Origin: an uncultured Desulfobacterales bacterium
GTDB taxonomy: Bacteria; Desulfobacterota; Desulfobacteria; Desulfobacterales; JAFDCJ01
Assembly: GCA_945787595.1 (NCBI GenBank)
Contig: CALZJV010000038.1
Coordinates: forward strand, 1 to 28,959
DNA: 28,959 bases
Direction: 5' to 3'
The position numbers were made by a program, and so were the translations under genes. The first letter of the stretch is position 1, and each line of letters opens with the position of its first letter. Below, piece by piece: positions 16,150 to 23,057 of the stretch. The notes under the pieces are model-generated. The model made no database searches, was not told the origin of the DNA, and was given only the letters and a program-made list of their open reading frames with translations.

Positions 16150-16914
16150 ATGGAATTATACTCATTGGCGTCAATCGTGGCATTTTTCCAAAAGGGTGGA
16201 TTGTTCATGTATCCCATTCTGTTTGTGTTTGCGGCCGGCATGGCCATTGCGGTGGAGCGCTGGTTTCAGTTGGGCCGCACCCGCAGTGTGAACCGCAAAA
16301 TGTGGAACGTGCTGCAGCCGGTACTGGTCAAAGGTGAGTTCGACAAGGCGCGGCAAATGGTCAACAAGGACAAGTCCACCATCGCGCAAATGCTGGCAAT
16401 GGGACTGGCGCGCCAGGGTGCGGTTCAGCGTCGCGACGACATCGAAATCGCCATGGAAGAAAGCATGATGGAGATCATCCCTCAACTGGAAAAGCGCACC
16501 CCATACGTGGCCCTTCTGTCGAATATCGCCACCCTGCTGGGGCTGCTCGGCACCATCATGGGGCTGATCGAGGCGTTTACCGCAGTGGCCAATGCGAACC
16601 CCGCCGAAAAGGCGGATTTGCTGTCCGCCAGTATATCGGTGGCCATGAATACCACGGCCTTCGGTCTAATGTCGGCGATACCGCTTCTGCTTTTCCATGC
16701 CAAGCTGACATCGACCACGGGTCAGATCATAGACAGCCTGGAGATGGCATCGATCAAGGCGCTTAACACTATCTCCAATTTCAATCGATTTGAGTTCGAG
16801 ACGAATCCTGAACTTTCGGATGGAAACCTATCGGATGGAAACCTATCGGATGTAAAACGGCAGGTTCCCATCAGAACGTCCCAAGCGGCCGCAGAAAGCC
16901 CGGCTTCGGGCTGA
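16150..16914 (+). CDS. MotA/TolQ/ExbB-family proton channel protein, copy 2 (with altered tail)
   Basis: The product has 254 residues. From about residue 9 to 210 it matches copy 1 (12807-13460) with about 11 amino-acid differences, mostly in the segment just after TM1 (for example LGRTRSVNRKMWNV for LNRIRSANHSMWKL). From the middle of the gene on, nucleotide differences are few and nearly all silent. All three membrane helices and the TM2/TM3 Thr residues are intact. The C-terminus differs: after ISNF it runs into a 40-residue tail with a repeated SDGNL unit and ends in PASG. The gene has its own good ribosome site. It could form mixed or alternative rings with the two ExbD-like proteins. 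It sits at the edge of the cluster, where base composition drops, so the tail may come from a break point. Duplication or gene conversion is likely recent. Confidence 0.92.
   Translation: MELYSLASIVAFFQKGGLFMYPILFVFAAGMAIAVERWFQLGRTRSVNRKMWNVLQPVLVKGEFDKARQMVNKDKSTIAQMLAMGLARQGAVQRRDDIEIAMEESMMEIIPQLEKRTPYVALLSNIATLLGLLGTIMGLIEAFTAVANANPAEKADLLSASISVAMNTTAFGLMSAIPLLLFHAKLTSTTGQIIDSLEMASIKALNTISNFNRFEFETNPELSDGNLSDGNLSDVKRQVPIRTSQAAAESPASG
16816..16860 (+). repeat. 15-bp tandem repeat in the tail of the second ExbB gene
   Basis: Two perfect 15-bp units (TCGGATGGAAACCTA) at 16816-16830 and 16831-16845 are followed by a third, diverged unit to 16860. The unit is a multiple of three and encodes SDGNL twice, then SDVKR. 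The count could vary between strains by slippage without breaking the frame. Confidence 0.8.
16897..16912 (+). terminator. Perfect short hairpin at the 3' end of the cluster, no T-run
   Basis: AGCCCG (16897-16902), loop GCTT, CGGGCT (16907-16912) overlaps the last codons and stop of the second ExbB gene. There is no U-tract after it (AAACAAC), so it is at best a weak or Rho-aided terminator. Confidence 0.3.
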
Positions 16915-17616
16915 AACAACAGCAGGCAGCCTGCGCTTTCCGCAAACTCCAAGCGAAGGCTGGTGGAGGCGCCTGGCGTCGAGCCCGAGCACATCAATTT
17001 AATTTCAACAGGTTTAGTTCCTATGTGGCCCACCGCGGACCGACCTGGCTTCTTCAGACATATTCTTAAAAAACGTGAACTACTTCCGGAGTTCCGCGCT
17101 TTTATGAGCCTCAGGCAATCAAAAATTATATAGTCGCAGTCTTCATTCTCCGGTTTATATGACTCGACTAGTATCGTTGAGATTTTCAGAGCGGTCTCCG
17201 ATTAGCGAGGGATTATGTCCTTTGCAATAAAACTGAGATATCATACATTACGTTAGACAATATAAAAAATTTAGGCTCGCATTAAATTGTATGTTTCGTG
17301 CCTGAATCGAATCCGTTTAATTGACTGATTTTATTGTATATTTGTTCAGATAACACACAACCGGTCCGTCCATTTTTCAATAAATCGCAATTTTTCCTGG
17401 GCGGCTTGAATCTTGTATGCAGGTTATAGCCGGATTTTGAGGTGGGATTAAAATAGCGGGTTATGGTTTTAAAGAGGATTTGCTACAATTGTTAGAAAAA
17501 AAGCGAAAAGCCAAAGAATGAACATCTTTGAGGGGAGTGAACCCATCCGATTGCACAAAAAATAATAGAGTGTTAAGATAGGGTCAGCGCCCCACCACAG
17601 GGGAAGAGAAAGGACC
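16915..17616. other. AT-rich gap after the cluster; no intact gene seen
   Basis: Base composition drops sharply after ~17000. A short perfect palindrome (GCAGGC-A-GCCTGC, 16922-16934) lies just after the hairpin. At 16961-16992 the minus strand resembles the CCTCCACCA end and T-arm of tmRNA or a tRNA, but with several mismatches. A 36-codon frame at 17023-17133 (+; MWPTADRPGFFRHILKKREL and on) reads like coding sequence but has no ribosome site and no recognised family; it may be a gene remnant. Nothing else is supported here. Confidence 0.4.
16961..16992 (-). other. Possible degenerate tmRNA/tRNA 3' end (scar)
   Basis: Read on the minus strand this stretch ends in CGCCTCCACCA and has a T-loop-like GCTCGACGCC upstream, as in tmRNA 3' ends. 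The T-stem does not pair well, and no rest of a tmRNA is seen. tmRNA and tRNA 3' ends are common integration sites, and this one lies exactly where composition changes, so it is recorded with low confidence. Confidence 0.2.
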
Positions 17617-17783
17617 ATGTCATAAGACGCAGAGGGTTCAATAAGGAATTCAAAAGATCTATAGTTGAGCAAATGTTCAGTGAATCAGCCGGTCCCGCAG
17701 AGCTCTGCCGGTGCTACAACATTACCTCCGGTCAGCTCTATACCTGCAAAAGGCTGTATGCCGAGTCAAATTTGAATTCATAG
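17617..17783 (+). pseudogene. IS3-type transposase OrfA remnant (HTH_Tnp_1)
   Basis: From 17625 the frame reads RRRGFNKEFKRSIVEQMFSE, then SAGPAELCRCYNITSGQLYT and CKRLYAESNLNS, ending at TAG 17781-17783. This is the helix-turn-helix start of an IS3/IS911-type OrfA (usual pattern: EFK..vV, LCR.y.Is..q.Y.WK). The natural ATG (17617) is in another frame, so there is an indel near the start; the usual WK is CK. The rest of OrfA and all of OrfB are missing. The GC-rich stretch just upstream (GGTCAGCGCCCCACC, about 17582-17596) may be the old IS end. Confidence 0.65.
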
Positions 17784-17794
17784 AAAGGGGCAGC

Positions 17795-18061
17795 ATGCTG
17801 GGTATTATACAAATTGTTACAGCCGTTATCGGATTATTTCTTCTGGTCTCTATTGTAGTATTTATATTTTCGATTATTCATAAGTGGAGTAAAATTTACA
17901 TCTTTTTTTGGGGACTGGTGGTTTTTCTATGTTCTCATCTATTATTATTTTGGTTAGTGGTTTTTGTCGAAACCACCAAGTTACCTCCTTTGTTAAACTC
18001 ATATACTCTTGTAGTTCTGGATTTGTTTAAGAAATCAGTTGAGTTGTCAGGGAGATTTTAA
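17795..18061 (+). CDS. Small membrane protein with two transmembrane helices
   Basis: ATG at 17795 (88 aa) follows a purine-rich AAAGGGG; a TTG at 17711 would extend it through the transposase remnant and is not credible. TM1 spans about residues 3-27 (GIIQIVTAVIGLFLLVSIVV and on) and TM2 about 33-55 (YIFFWGLVVFLCSHLLLFWL). A short soluble tail (TTKLPPLLNSYTLVVLDLFK) follows. The base composition is AT-rich like its surroundings. There is no neighbour in the same operon. I do not recognise a family and no function can be given; it may be a real small inner-membrane protein. Confidence 0.5.
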   Translation: MLGIIQIVTAVIGLFLLVSIVVFIFSIIHKWSKIYIFFWGLVVFLCSHLLLFWLVVFVETTKLPPLLNSYTLVVLDLFKKSVELSGRF

Positions 18062-19017
18062 TCAAACTCTCGGCATAGGCATTACTTAAAAAAATGATGG
18101 CCTGCGGGGGACGTGGATCCGCACGTATCATGGAGCAGGAAAGGAGATGAATGTTATGGACCGAAAGCACTGGCGTGCTTTAATCGTTACCATGTCAATT
18201 GAATTTGAAATGTCAAATCTAACTGTATAGAGAGCAGAGAAGCGACTCGATCCACATTTCTGGAGTTATTCGAGTATATTATTTATTTGGCGTGCAGTTA
18301 AAACTGTGCTTTAAATTGAGAGACAATAAACTATCAATTTAGCTGAAATAATTGAAGATAGTATCTGGATACATTAAACACGCCAGGGATTCAATCGGTA
18401 TCTCATATTTTGATTAACGCAGACATTATCGATTCAACCTAAGGTAGTAAATTTTGGCTTGCCTCAAAAATGTGACAGTACCTCAAGAAAACATTGGTAA
18501 AGATTTAGATGAGTTGTGTATTGGATGAACTAATTCAAAATAACTGTAGGATCAAAATGTTAAGGTTCGCTGAACCAATCTAAAACCCCAGGCTATTGTA
18601 TATTTCCCCTATCCAATCCACAAACCGAAGCGATGTTTGATTTCGTGCTTAGTCTGAAATGTCAGAAAACTGCATATTGCGTATCAAAATATTCACGGGT
18701 AATGATTTTTGCGGCCATAGAGCCGCCACAATATATTGTGATACCGCCCTCCAGTGATAAAAGGATAGATAGGCACGATCAGCGCTTTGACGATTTCGCT
18801 GTTGGTGCTTTGGAAGATGGTGGATCGGTCTCAGAACCTCTACCAAGCCCATTTTTCAGAGAAATTCTTGAAAACCTTGTGACAATTCAGAAATGGAAGA
18901 TTCAGAATGGAGTATTTAGGAGAAAACCTGCTCGATTGGTGTCATCCACCGTTTTAACGTAATGTCAATATTTATAGTAGTTTCAGGAAATTTGGGAATG
19001 TTTCCGAAACCCTGTCA
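18062..19017. other. AT-rich gap; only short or doubtful frames
   Basis: A 24-codon frame at 18156-18230 (+; MDRKHWRALIVTMSIEFEMS and four more residues) has a good ribosome site (AAGGAG, 18141-18146) and reads like the start of a membrane protein that breaks off; it is probably a remnant. A 109-codon frame at 18633-18962 has no ribosome site and no protein-like pattern, and is not called. A 14-bp perfect palindrome (CACAATATATTGTG) lies at 18727-18740. No RNA gene or further coding signal is seen. Confidence 0.4.
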
Positions 19018-19065
19018 CCCGCCTTTCACGCCGGCAACAGGGGTTCAAATCCCCTTGGGGACGCC
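19018..19065 (+). pseudogene. tRNA-Glu (TTC) 3' half, 5' part missing
   Basis: The sequence fits the 3' part of tRNA-Glu: anticodon arm at 19018-19034 with loop CTTTCAC (anticodon TTC at 19025-19027), then a perfect T-arm (AGGGG-TTCAAAT-CCCCT) and the acceptor strand TGGGGAC followed by GCC. The anticodon stem has one C-C mismatch, the CCA end is CCG, and no matching GTCCCC 5' acceptor strand or D-arm is found upstream. It cannot be a working tRNA. A terminator follows at once. Together with the second copy at 25950 it may be a decayed integration site. Confidence 0.7.
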
Positions 19066-19079
19066 GCTTATTTTGAAAT

Positions 19080-19118
19080 AAAGGATATCGGCGCAAGCTG
19101 TTGTCCTTTTTCCTTTTT
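19080..19118 (+). terminator. Intrinsic terminator behind the tRNA-Glu fragment
   Basis: A 13-bp stem (AAAGGATATCGGC with GCTGTTGTCCTTT; two G-U pairs and one mismatch) has a GCAA loop and a run of T (TTTTTCCTTTTTT). This is a good Rho-independent terminator and fits the natural end of a tRNA transcript. Confidence 0.7.
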
Positions 19119-19183
19119 TGCGGAATGCGTGAAGCGCAAAGGGATTTATTGCTTTTCCAATCCCTGGATGATATTGTTGCAGC

Positions 19184-19387
19184 ATGAAAAAAATTTGGGT
19201 TAATAGAGCCAGGTCATTTGAAGAGGCCCAGGATTTTGATAATGCGTACTACTTGAGTCTTTCAAGTACGGAGAGAGTCGAAAGCGTTCAAGTCCTGCGT
19301 GAAGAATTTTTTAAATCTAACGGTTTAGAATTTCGTGAAGACGGAAAAAGATTACGAAGAGTTTTTAGAGTTATTAAACAAGCATGA
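19184..19387 (+). CDS. Small protein (67 aa) overlapping the nucleotidyltransferase gene
   Basis: The product, MKKIWVNRARSFEEAQDFDN and on, is charged and mostly helical, with a YYLSLSSTERVESVQVLREE segment typical of small proteins encoded directly before MNT-type nucleotidyltransferases. Its last 53 bp overlap the next gene in another frame, so the two are probably translationally coupled. The ribosome site is weak. The pair resembles a two-gene cassette of the toxin-antitoxin kind; which member is harmful and which protects cannot be told from the sequence. I know no experimentally studied member. Confidence 0.65.
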   Translation: MKKIWVNRARSFEEAQDFDNAYYLSLSSTERVESVQVLREEFFKSNGLEFREDGKRLRRVFRVIKQA

Positions 19388-19784
19388 TGTCCGCTATTGT
19401 ATTATTGGTGCCTTTGCATTAGCGCTTCATGCCCGACCGCGATATACAAAGGATATTGATATTTTGGTCGAACCTACAACCGATAATGCAAAGAGACTAT
19501 TGATTGCGTTGGATGATTTTGGTTTTGGGTCCCTGAAACTTGCAGTTGAAGATTTCTCGACCCATGGAAATATAATCCAACTTGGCTACGAACCGGTCAG
19601 AATCGATATCATAACATCGATAAAAGGCCTGGAATTTGCTGATATCTGGGAGAGTCGAATTCAAGGACCTTACGGTAAACAAACCGTCAATTTCATTGAT
19701 CGCCAAAACCTGATACGCTCTAAAGAGCTTTCGAATCGCGCCCAAGATAAAGCCGACCTGGAACTGCTATTATCAGAAGAATAA
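19335..19784 (+). CDS. MNT-type nucleotidyltransferase (149 aa)
   Basis: GTG at 19335 is the only possible start, because an in-frame TAG lies at 19326. The protein has the nucleotidyltransferase core: G25-A26 in CIIGAFALALHARPRYTKDI, the metal-binding pair D40 and D42 (KDIDILVE) and a third carboxylate D91 (VRIDIIT). The C-terminal helices (NLIRSKELSNRAQDKADLEL) match the DUF6036/AbiEii-like layout, where the K-D-x-x-D motif is common. It probably transfers nucleotides to a protein or tRNA, as studied members of related toxin-antitoxin families do. It overlaps the upstream small gene by 53 bp, which is unusually long and supports coupling. The catalytic residues look intact, so it is likely active. 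Confidence 0.8.
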   Translation: MKTEKDYEEFLELLNKHDVRYCIIGAFALALHARPRYTKDIDILVEPTTDNAKRLLIALDDFGFGSLKLAVEDFSTHGNIIQLGYEPVRIDIITSIKGLEFADIWESRIQGPYGKQTVNFIDRQNLIRSKELSNRAQDKADLELLLSEE

Positions 19785-20000
19785 TCCCCTTCGAGGCCGA
19801 TGTCCAATATATCTCGCTTGCCCTAGCGGGACACCGATTGTTTCTGCTTTTTAACGACACCCGGTATGTCTCTCTCAGTCTGAGTACCTCTGCAACTTAA
19901 TCTCAGATGACTTCAGACAGCCGCTTCAAAGAATAAACGCCGGATAATCCCTTTACAAGTTTTAATTTTTTTTCTAAATTGTAAAATTATTTCCAGATTA

Positions 20001-20029
20001 TTGATAAATTGTGGGACAATTGTTATATT
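20001..20029 (+). promoter_or_regulatory. Promoter and likely operator of the ParD-type antitoxin gene
   Basis: TTGATA (20001-20006), a 17-bp spacer and TATATT (20024-20029) are a near-consensus sigma-70 promoter. The spacer contains an inverted repeat, AATTGT (20007-20012) and ACAATT (20016-20021), a plausible binding site for the ribbon-helix-helix antitoxin encoded 31 bp downstream. ParD-type proteins usually repress their own promoters. The operator role is inferred. Confidence 0.55.
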
Positions 20030-20060
20030 AGGTTCAAAATTTGGAAAGGAGATAATCGAA

Positions 20061-20330
20061 ATGGCTGAGGGTGTCAATGTCAGAATTACTGGTAAGTTAC
20101 GACGATTTATCGAGGAGCAGGCCAGCCCCAAAGGTCTTTACGAATCCGCCAGCGAATATGTGCGCGATCTGATTCGACGAGATTACCAGCTGCAAGAAGA
20201 GCGCAAATGGAGTTGGCTTATGGATCAACTCCGACCAGGGATGGAAGCTGATGAGAGCGAATTCGTTCCATTGGATCCCAAGGAAATCATAAAGGCCGCC
20301 AAAAAAGAGAAGGTCGGCAATGCGTCATAA
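20061..20330 (+). CDS. ParD-like ribbon-helix-helix antitoxin (89 aa)
   Basis: ATG at 20061 has a strong ribosome site (AAAGGAG, 20045-20051). The first ~45 residues form a ribbon-helix-helix DNA-binding fold (VNVRITGKLRRFIEEQASPK, then the ESASEYVRDLIRRD helix, which is typical of ParD/CopG antitoxins). The C-terminal part (about 50-89), acidic and then basic, is the usual toxin-binding tail. The gene overlaps the start of a parE-like frame by 11 bp, the normal layout of a parDE operon, but that toxin is truncated. The antitoxin itself looks intact and may still act on its own promoter or on another ParE in the genome. Confidence 0.8.
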   Translation: MAEGVNVRITGKLRRFIEEQASPKGLYESASEYVRDLIRRDYQLQEERKWSWLMDQLRPGMEADESEFVPLDPKEIIKAAKKEKVGNAS

Positions 20331-20391
20331 GATTTATCCGGCTGCCCGCCGCCGAATCATCGAGATATGGCATTATACGGATAAGACCTGA
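20320..20391 (+). pseudogene. Truncated ParE toxin gene (first 23 codons)
   Basis: ATG at 20320 opens MRHKIYPAARRRIIEIWHYT followed by DKT and a stop at 20389-20391. This is the usual start of ParE-family toxins (helix with the A.RR...I..Y pattern). A normal ParE has about 95 residues, so nearly all of the fold is missing. The break lies just before the inverted repeat at 20407-20463, whose insertion may have removed the rest. Confidence 0.7.
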
Positions 20392-20406
20392 AAAAACAAA
20401 GGAAAA

Positions 20407-20463
20407 ACAAAGGGGTCGCCCATTCTTGACATGTAGTGAAGAATGAAGACGCGACCCCTTTGT
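20407..20463. repeat. Inverted repeat (REP/MITE-like), probably also a terminator
   Basis: Two perfect 13-bp arms (ACAAAGGGGTCGC at 20407-20419; GCGACCCCTTTGT at 20451-20463) enclose a second inverted pair, CATTCTT and AAGAATG. The element sits between two convergent genes. On the minus strand a T-rich stretch follows the hairpin, so it may end transcription of the metalloprotease gene. The nested structure is like that of REP elements spread by Y1 (IS200-like) transposases; other genomic copies would settle this. Confidence 0.65.
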
Positions 20464-20504
20464 CTTCCGTCCGTAGCTTTCTGTGTTACACTGAACAATC
20501 CTAT

Positions 20505-22670
20505 TTATCTTTTCTTCCTCCTCGGCAAGCCTTTCATGCGCGCATTCAGTTCATCGACGAGGCGCTGGTCGGCTTTGGCTTCTTTGAGATAACCCAAGCC
20601 TTCTTCCAGGGTATCGCGGGCATCGGCCTTGCGATTGTAGGCGATCTGGGTGTCCGCTAACCTGGTTGCGAGCTGGAAGTAGCGGTTAGCCGGCAGATCC
20701 GACAGCGAGGCTTTTAGATAGGGGATCGCCTGGCGGTTTTGTGCCTTCCGGTCGACGATCACACGGCGGCCTTCGACGGTCTCGATATGCTTGTGATTGC
20801 GACTCAGGTGTATGCCCAGGGCGGCGTTGAGATGGCGAACCACTCTCGGGTTGCTTCTCCTGTACTTGGAGACCGCCTCTTGCAGGTTGGAAAGAACCTG
20901 CGGGTGGCGTTCACTGCCGTTGAAATAGAGGAACTTGGCAGCTCTAGCATCAGACAGCAGGAAACCCAGCTCTTCATCTTCGCGCGATTTTGGCGTTGAT
21001 ACCCGCAGCCGTAACGCTGCCGAGGGGATCGCCGCCGACTCGTCCTGGCCGTAGTAAGCCCGTAGGCGATATTCTCCCGGTTCCTGGAACTCAAGGCCCT
21101 TGGCGCTGAAGCTGACCAGCACGTTGTTCTGGATGCTTTCTCCCGGCTCCAAAACCACCAGATCGCCTGGGGCTTTCAAGCGGCGAACCGGCGGAACATA
21201 GCGTACGAATTCGCCGTTCGGCCTGCGGATGTACAGACTCACGAACTGATCCTCGGAGTCCAGGCGATCCGCGACAAGTTGCGGTGCTTTGCTGATGTTG
21301 GTGAGAGTCAGCTCCAGACGCACCGGTTCTGCGAAGTCGAGCACCGAGTCAGCGCTGAGGGTTAAGCGCAGCGGCGCGCGGAAGGCCTCGGCTTGCGGCT
21401 CCAGGTAGAGGCTGAGGTTATTCCCGATCCAGTCGGTCCCCCCAAAGATCACATCATTTCGGCATTGGTGACGCATCCAAAGCAGCTCGACGTCATCGAA
21501 CTCCCAACGGAAGTCCGACCAGAAGCCGCTCTCTCCGCCACCCCCCGTGTAACCCCAGGGATAGTTCATGAAGGATTCCGAAGCGGAGTCGGCATTCGCG
21601 GTTCGTGACCAGGAATGAGGCAGGTTGAAGGAGTGGCCGACCTCGTGGATGAAGGTCTCCAGGATGAACCGGTCTTGTTTATCGCTGTTGTTGTACAACG
21701 TTCCGACTGAACGGGTAAGGAGCGCTTCCTCGGCGATCGCGCAGCCCTGGCGGAAATACGTATCACCCGCCTGCCACCCGCCCCAGTCGAACATTGTGCC
21801 GTAGTAAGTGTCACTGTAATTGGGATCGCCAAAGCGCGGCACCACGACACCATAGGTGTTCCACTGCAAGGTGTTGGCGAAGCGATCGAAACGATCTTCC
21901 ATCAGGTCGTGCAGCTCGGCCTCGCTCCAATTGTCCCCCGGATCATCGGAGTCGGGATCGTTCAGCACGTCGTCCTCGTCCACGGTCAGGTCGATCCCGG
22001 CCTTCTGGAATACAGAACGGACCGTGACCGTCTGGGCTGGTAAATCCGCAGGGCTGGGGTCGAGGTCGGTATCGACGCTGGGGGGAAACGCTGTCCCCTG
22101 GAATCGGTCTATTTCAAGGGTGACGGTGCGGAAGTAGTCCGAAATCTTGTCCAGGCAGTAGTTTTGAATCAGGGTTCCTGACTTGTAGATATTGACGATC
22201 GCCCCAGGAGCCTTGGTGAAAAGGCTGACCCGCTTGATGCGCACCTCAATCGTCTCATCGGTCCGCCCAGGATCGTGGCAGTAGATGATCGGGCCGGTAA
22301 GGACCGCAACGCCGCCCTCCTCATCCTGGGTGACCTCTTCAACAATGAAGGAATACTCGTAGCTTGTATAGAAGTACGGGAGCCGGGCAATCTGCAAATC
22401 GTTGAAGCGGTTTAGCTCGAAGAGCTTTTGGCCAGGGGTGGCGATAAACTCGTCGAATACCAAAAAACTTCTCCGTTTGAAGATGTCACCGCTGAGGCGC
22501 ATCTGCGGCCTGCGCCCGTCCACGTCGACTCTCAGCTCGAGGATCGTGTTGTCCGCTGCCGGGTTCTTGTTCTTATACGTCCCGCTGATCGGCCGGCGGA
22601 AGCGGGACCAATCGACGAATTCATCAATTACGTTTATCAAAGCGTCCCGATGAATGAATTCTCCTAACAT
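20505..22670 (-). CDS. Metzincin-like zinc metalloprotease, no signal peptide (721 aa)
   Basis: The ATG (22670-22668) has an excellent ribosome site (AAAGGAGG, 6 bp spacing). The zinc motif is H342-E343-V-G-H346-S-F-N-L-P-H352, i.e. HExxHxxxxxH; the usual Gly at the eighth position is Asn. About 35-40 residues later SESFMNYPWGY provides the Met-turn of metzincins. The ~300 residues before the motif are beta-rich, with a very acidic stretch (DEDDVLNDPDSDDPGDNW). After the catalytic part come a beta-sandwich-like region (~420-560) and a helical, TPR-like tail (~590-710). No signal peptide or membrane helix is seen, so the protein is either cytoplasmic or exported in a way not visible here. It is a single gene, more GC-rich than its surroundings, which suggests recent arrival. 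Substrate unknown. Confidence 0.85.
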   Translation of the reverse strand: MLGEFIHRDALINVIDEFVDWSRFRRPISGTYKNKNPAADNTILELRVDVDGRRPQMRLSGDIFKRRSFLVFDEFIATPGQKLFELNRFNDLQIARLPYFYTSYEYSFIVEEVTQDEEGGVAVLTGPIIYCHDPGRTDETIEVRIKRVSLFTKAPGAIVNIYKSGTLIQNYCLDKISDYFRTVTLEIDRFQGTAFPPSVDTDLDPSPADLPAQTVTVRSVFQKAGIDLTVDEDDVLNDPDSDDPGDNWSEAELHDLMEDRFDRFANTLQWNTYGVVVPRFGDPNYSDTYYGTMFDWGGWQAGDTYFRQGCAIAEEALLTRSVGTLYNNSDKQDRFILETFIHEVGHSFNLPHSWSRTANADSASESFMNYPWGYTGGGGESGFWSDFRWEFDDVELLWMRHQCRNDVIFGGTDWIGNNLSLYLEPQAEAFRAPLRLTLSADSVLDFAEPVRLELTLTNISKAPQLVADRLDSEDQFVSLYIRRPNGEFVRYVPPVRRLKAPGDLVVLEPGESIQNNVLVSFSAKGLEFQEPGEYRLRAYYGQDESAAIPSAALRLRVSTPKSREDEELGFLLSDARAAKFLYFNGSERHPQVLSNLQEAVSKYRRSNPRVVRHLNAALGIHLSRNHKHIETVEGRRVIVDRKAQNRQAIPYLKASLSDLPANRYFQLATRLADTQIAYNRKADARDTLEEGLGYLKEAKADQRLVDELNARMKGLPRRKKR

Positions 22671-22778
22671 GATGAGCCTCCTTTATGCTCGTTGAACCTG
22701 TTAAAAAAAAGTGGTGGGTTGGCAAATTCCATGTTGTTGGGTTCGGTCTATTCGCAGCCTTGACATTCAGTCTCGCTG

Positions 22779-23005
22779 AATGATTTCTGTGTATTCATGA
22801 GTAGCATCTGCCTGTTCGATTTTTCGCACCTGCGGCTTGACCTTTCGCCACCAATCTTTGGATGTCATCTGTGACGCGCCAACATCCGGCTCACCTGATC
22901 ATGACTGACAGCTCCTTCCAGTAGCTTCAATAAGCCCCTAGCTGTCTTCTGTCCAAGTGAGCTCATTAAATAATCTACGTATCGATCCAGATTTTACTTA
23001 TTCAT
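22779..23005 (-). pseudogene. IS701-type transposase remnant (N-terminal part)
   Basis: On the minus strand a start (23005) with an AGGAGGAGA ribosome site is followed by a stop at codon 4. The frame then continues NLDRYVDYLMSSLGQKTARG, LLKLLEGAVSHDQVSRMLA, and after a frameshift SKDWWRKVKPQVRKIEQADA. This matches the N-terminal region of IS701/IS4-like transposases (sHDqVtr.L.., kdlW..vKp.vR.iE). The catalytic part is missing. So there is at least one stop, one frameshift and one deletion. Confidence 0.6.
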
Positions 23006-23034
23006 TGTCTCCTCCTAGACCTGATCTTATTCTA

Positions 23035-23057
23035 TTATGCACTGCTCCAGTGCGTAA
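23035..23057. repeat. Hairpin next to the IS701-type remnant
   Basis: TTATGCACTG (23035-23044), loop CTC, CAGTGCGTAA (23048-23057) pairs over 10 bp with one G-U. It lies about 30 bp before the remnant's start on the minus strand and may be part of that element's end or its transposase control region. Confidence 0.45.

Noticed and set aside
2..16914. Classical Tol-Pal or TonB-receptor operon
   Set aside because: TolA, TolB and Pal are missing and the large outer-membrane protein has no TonB-receptor plug pattern; only the motor module is shared.
17711..17794. TTG start extending the small membrane protein
   Set aside because: The extension runs through the transposase remnant in another frame; ATG at 17795 has a ribosome site.
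18633..18962. 109-codon open frame
   Set aside because: No ribosome site, no known pattern, unusual composition for a protein; neither it nor the reverse frame is convincing.
19018..19065. Functional tRNA-Glu
   Set aside because: The 5' acceptor strand and D-arm are missing, the anticodon stem has a mismatch and the CCA end is changed.
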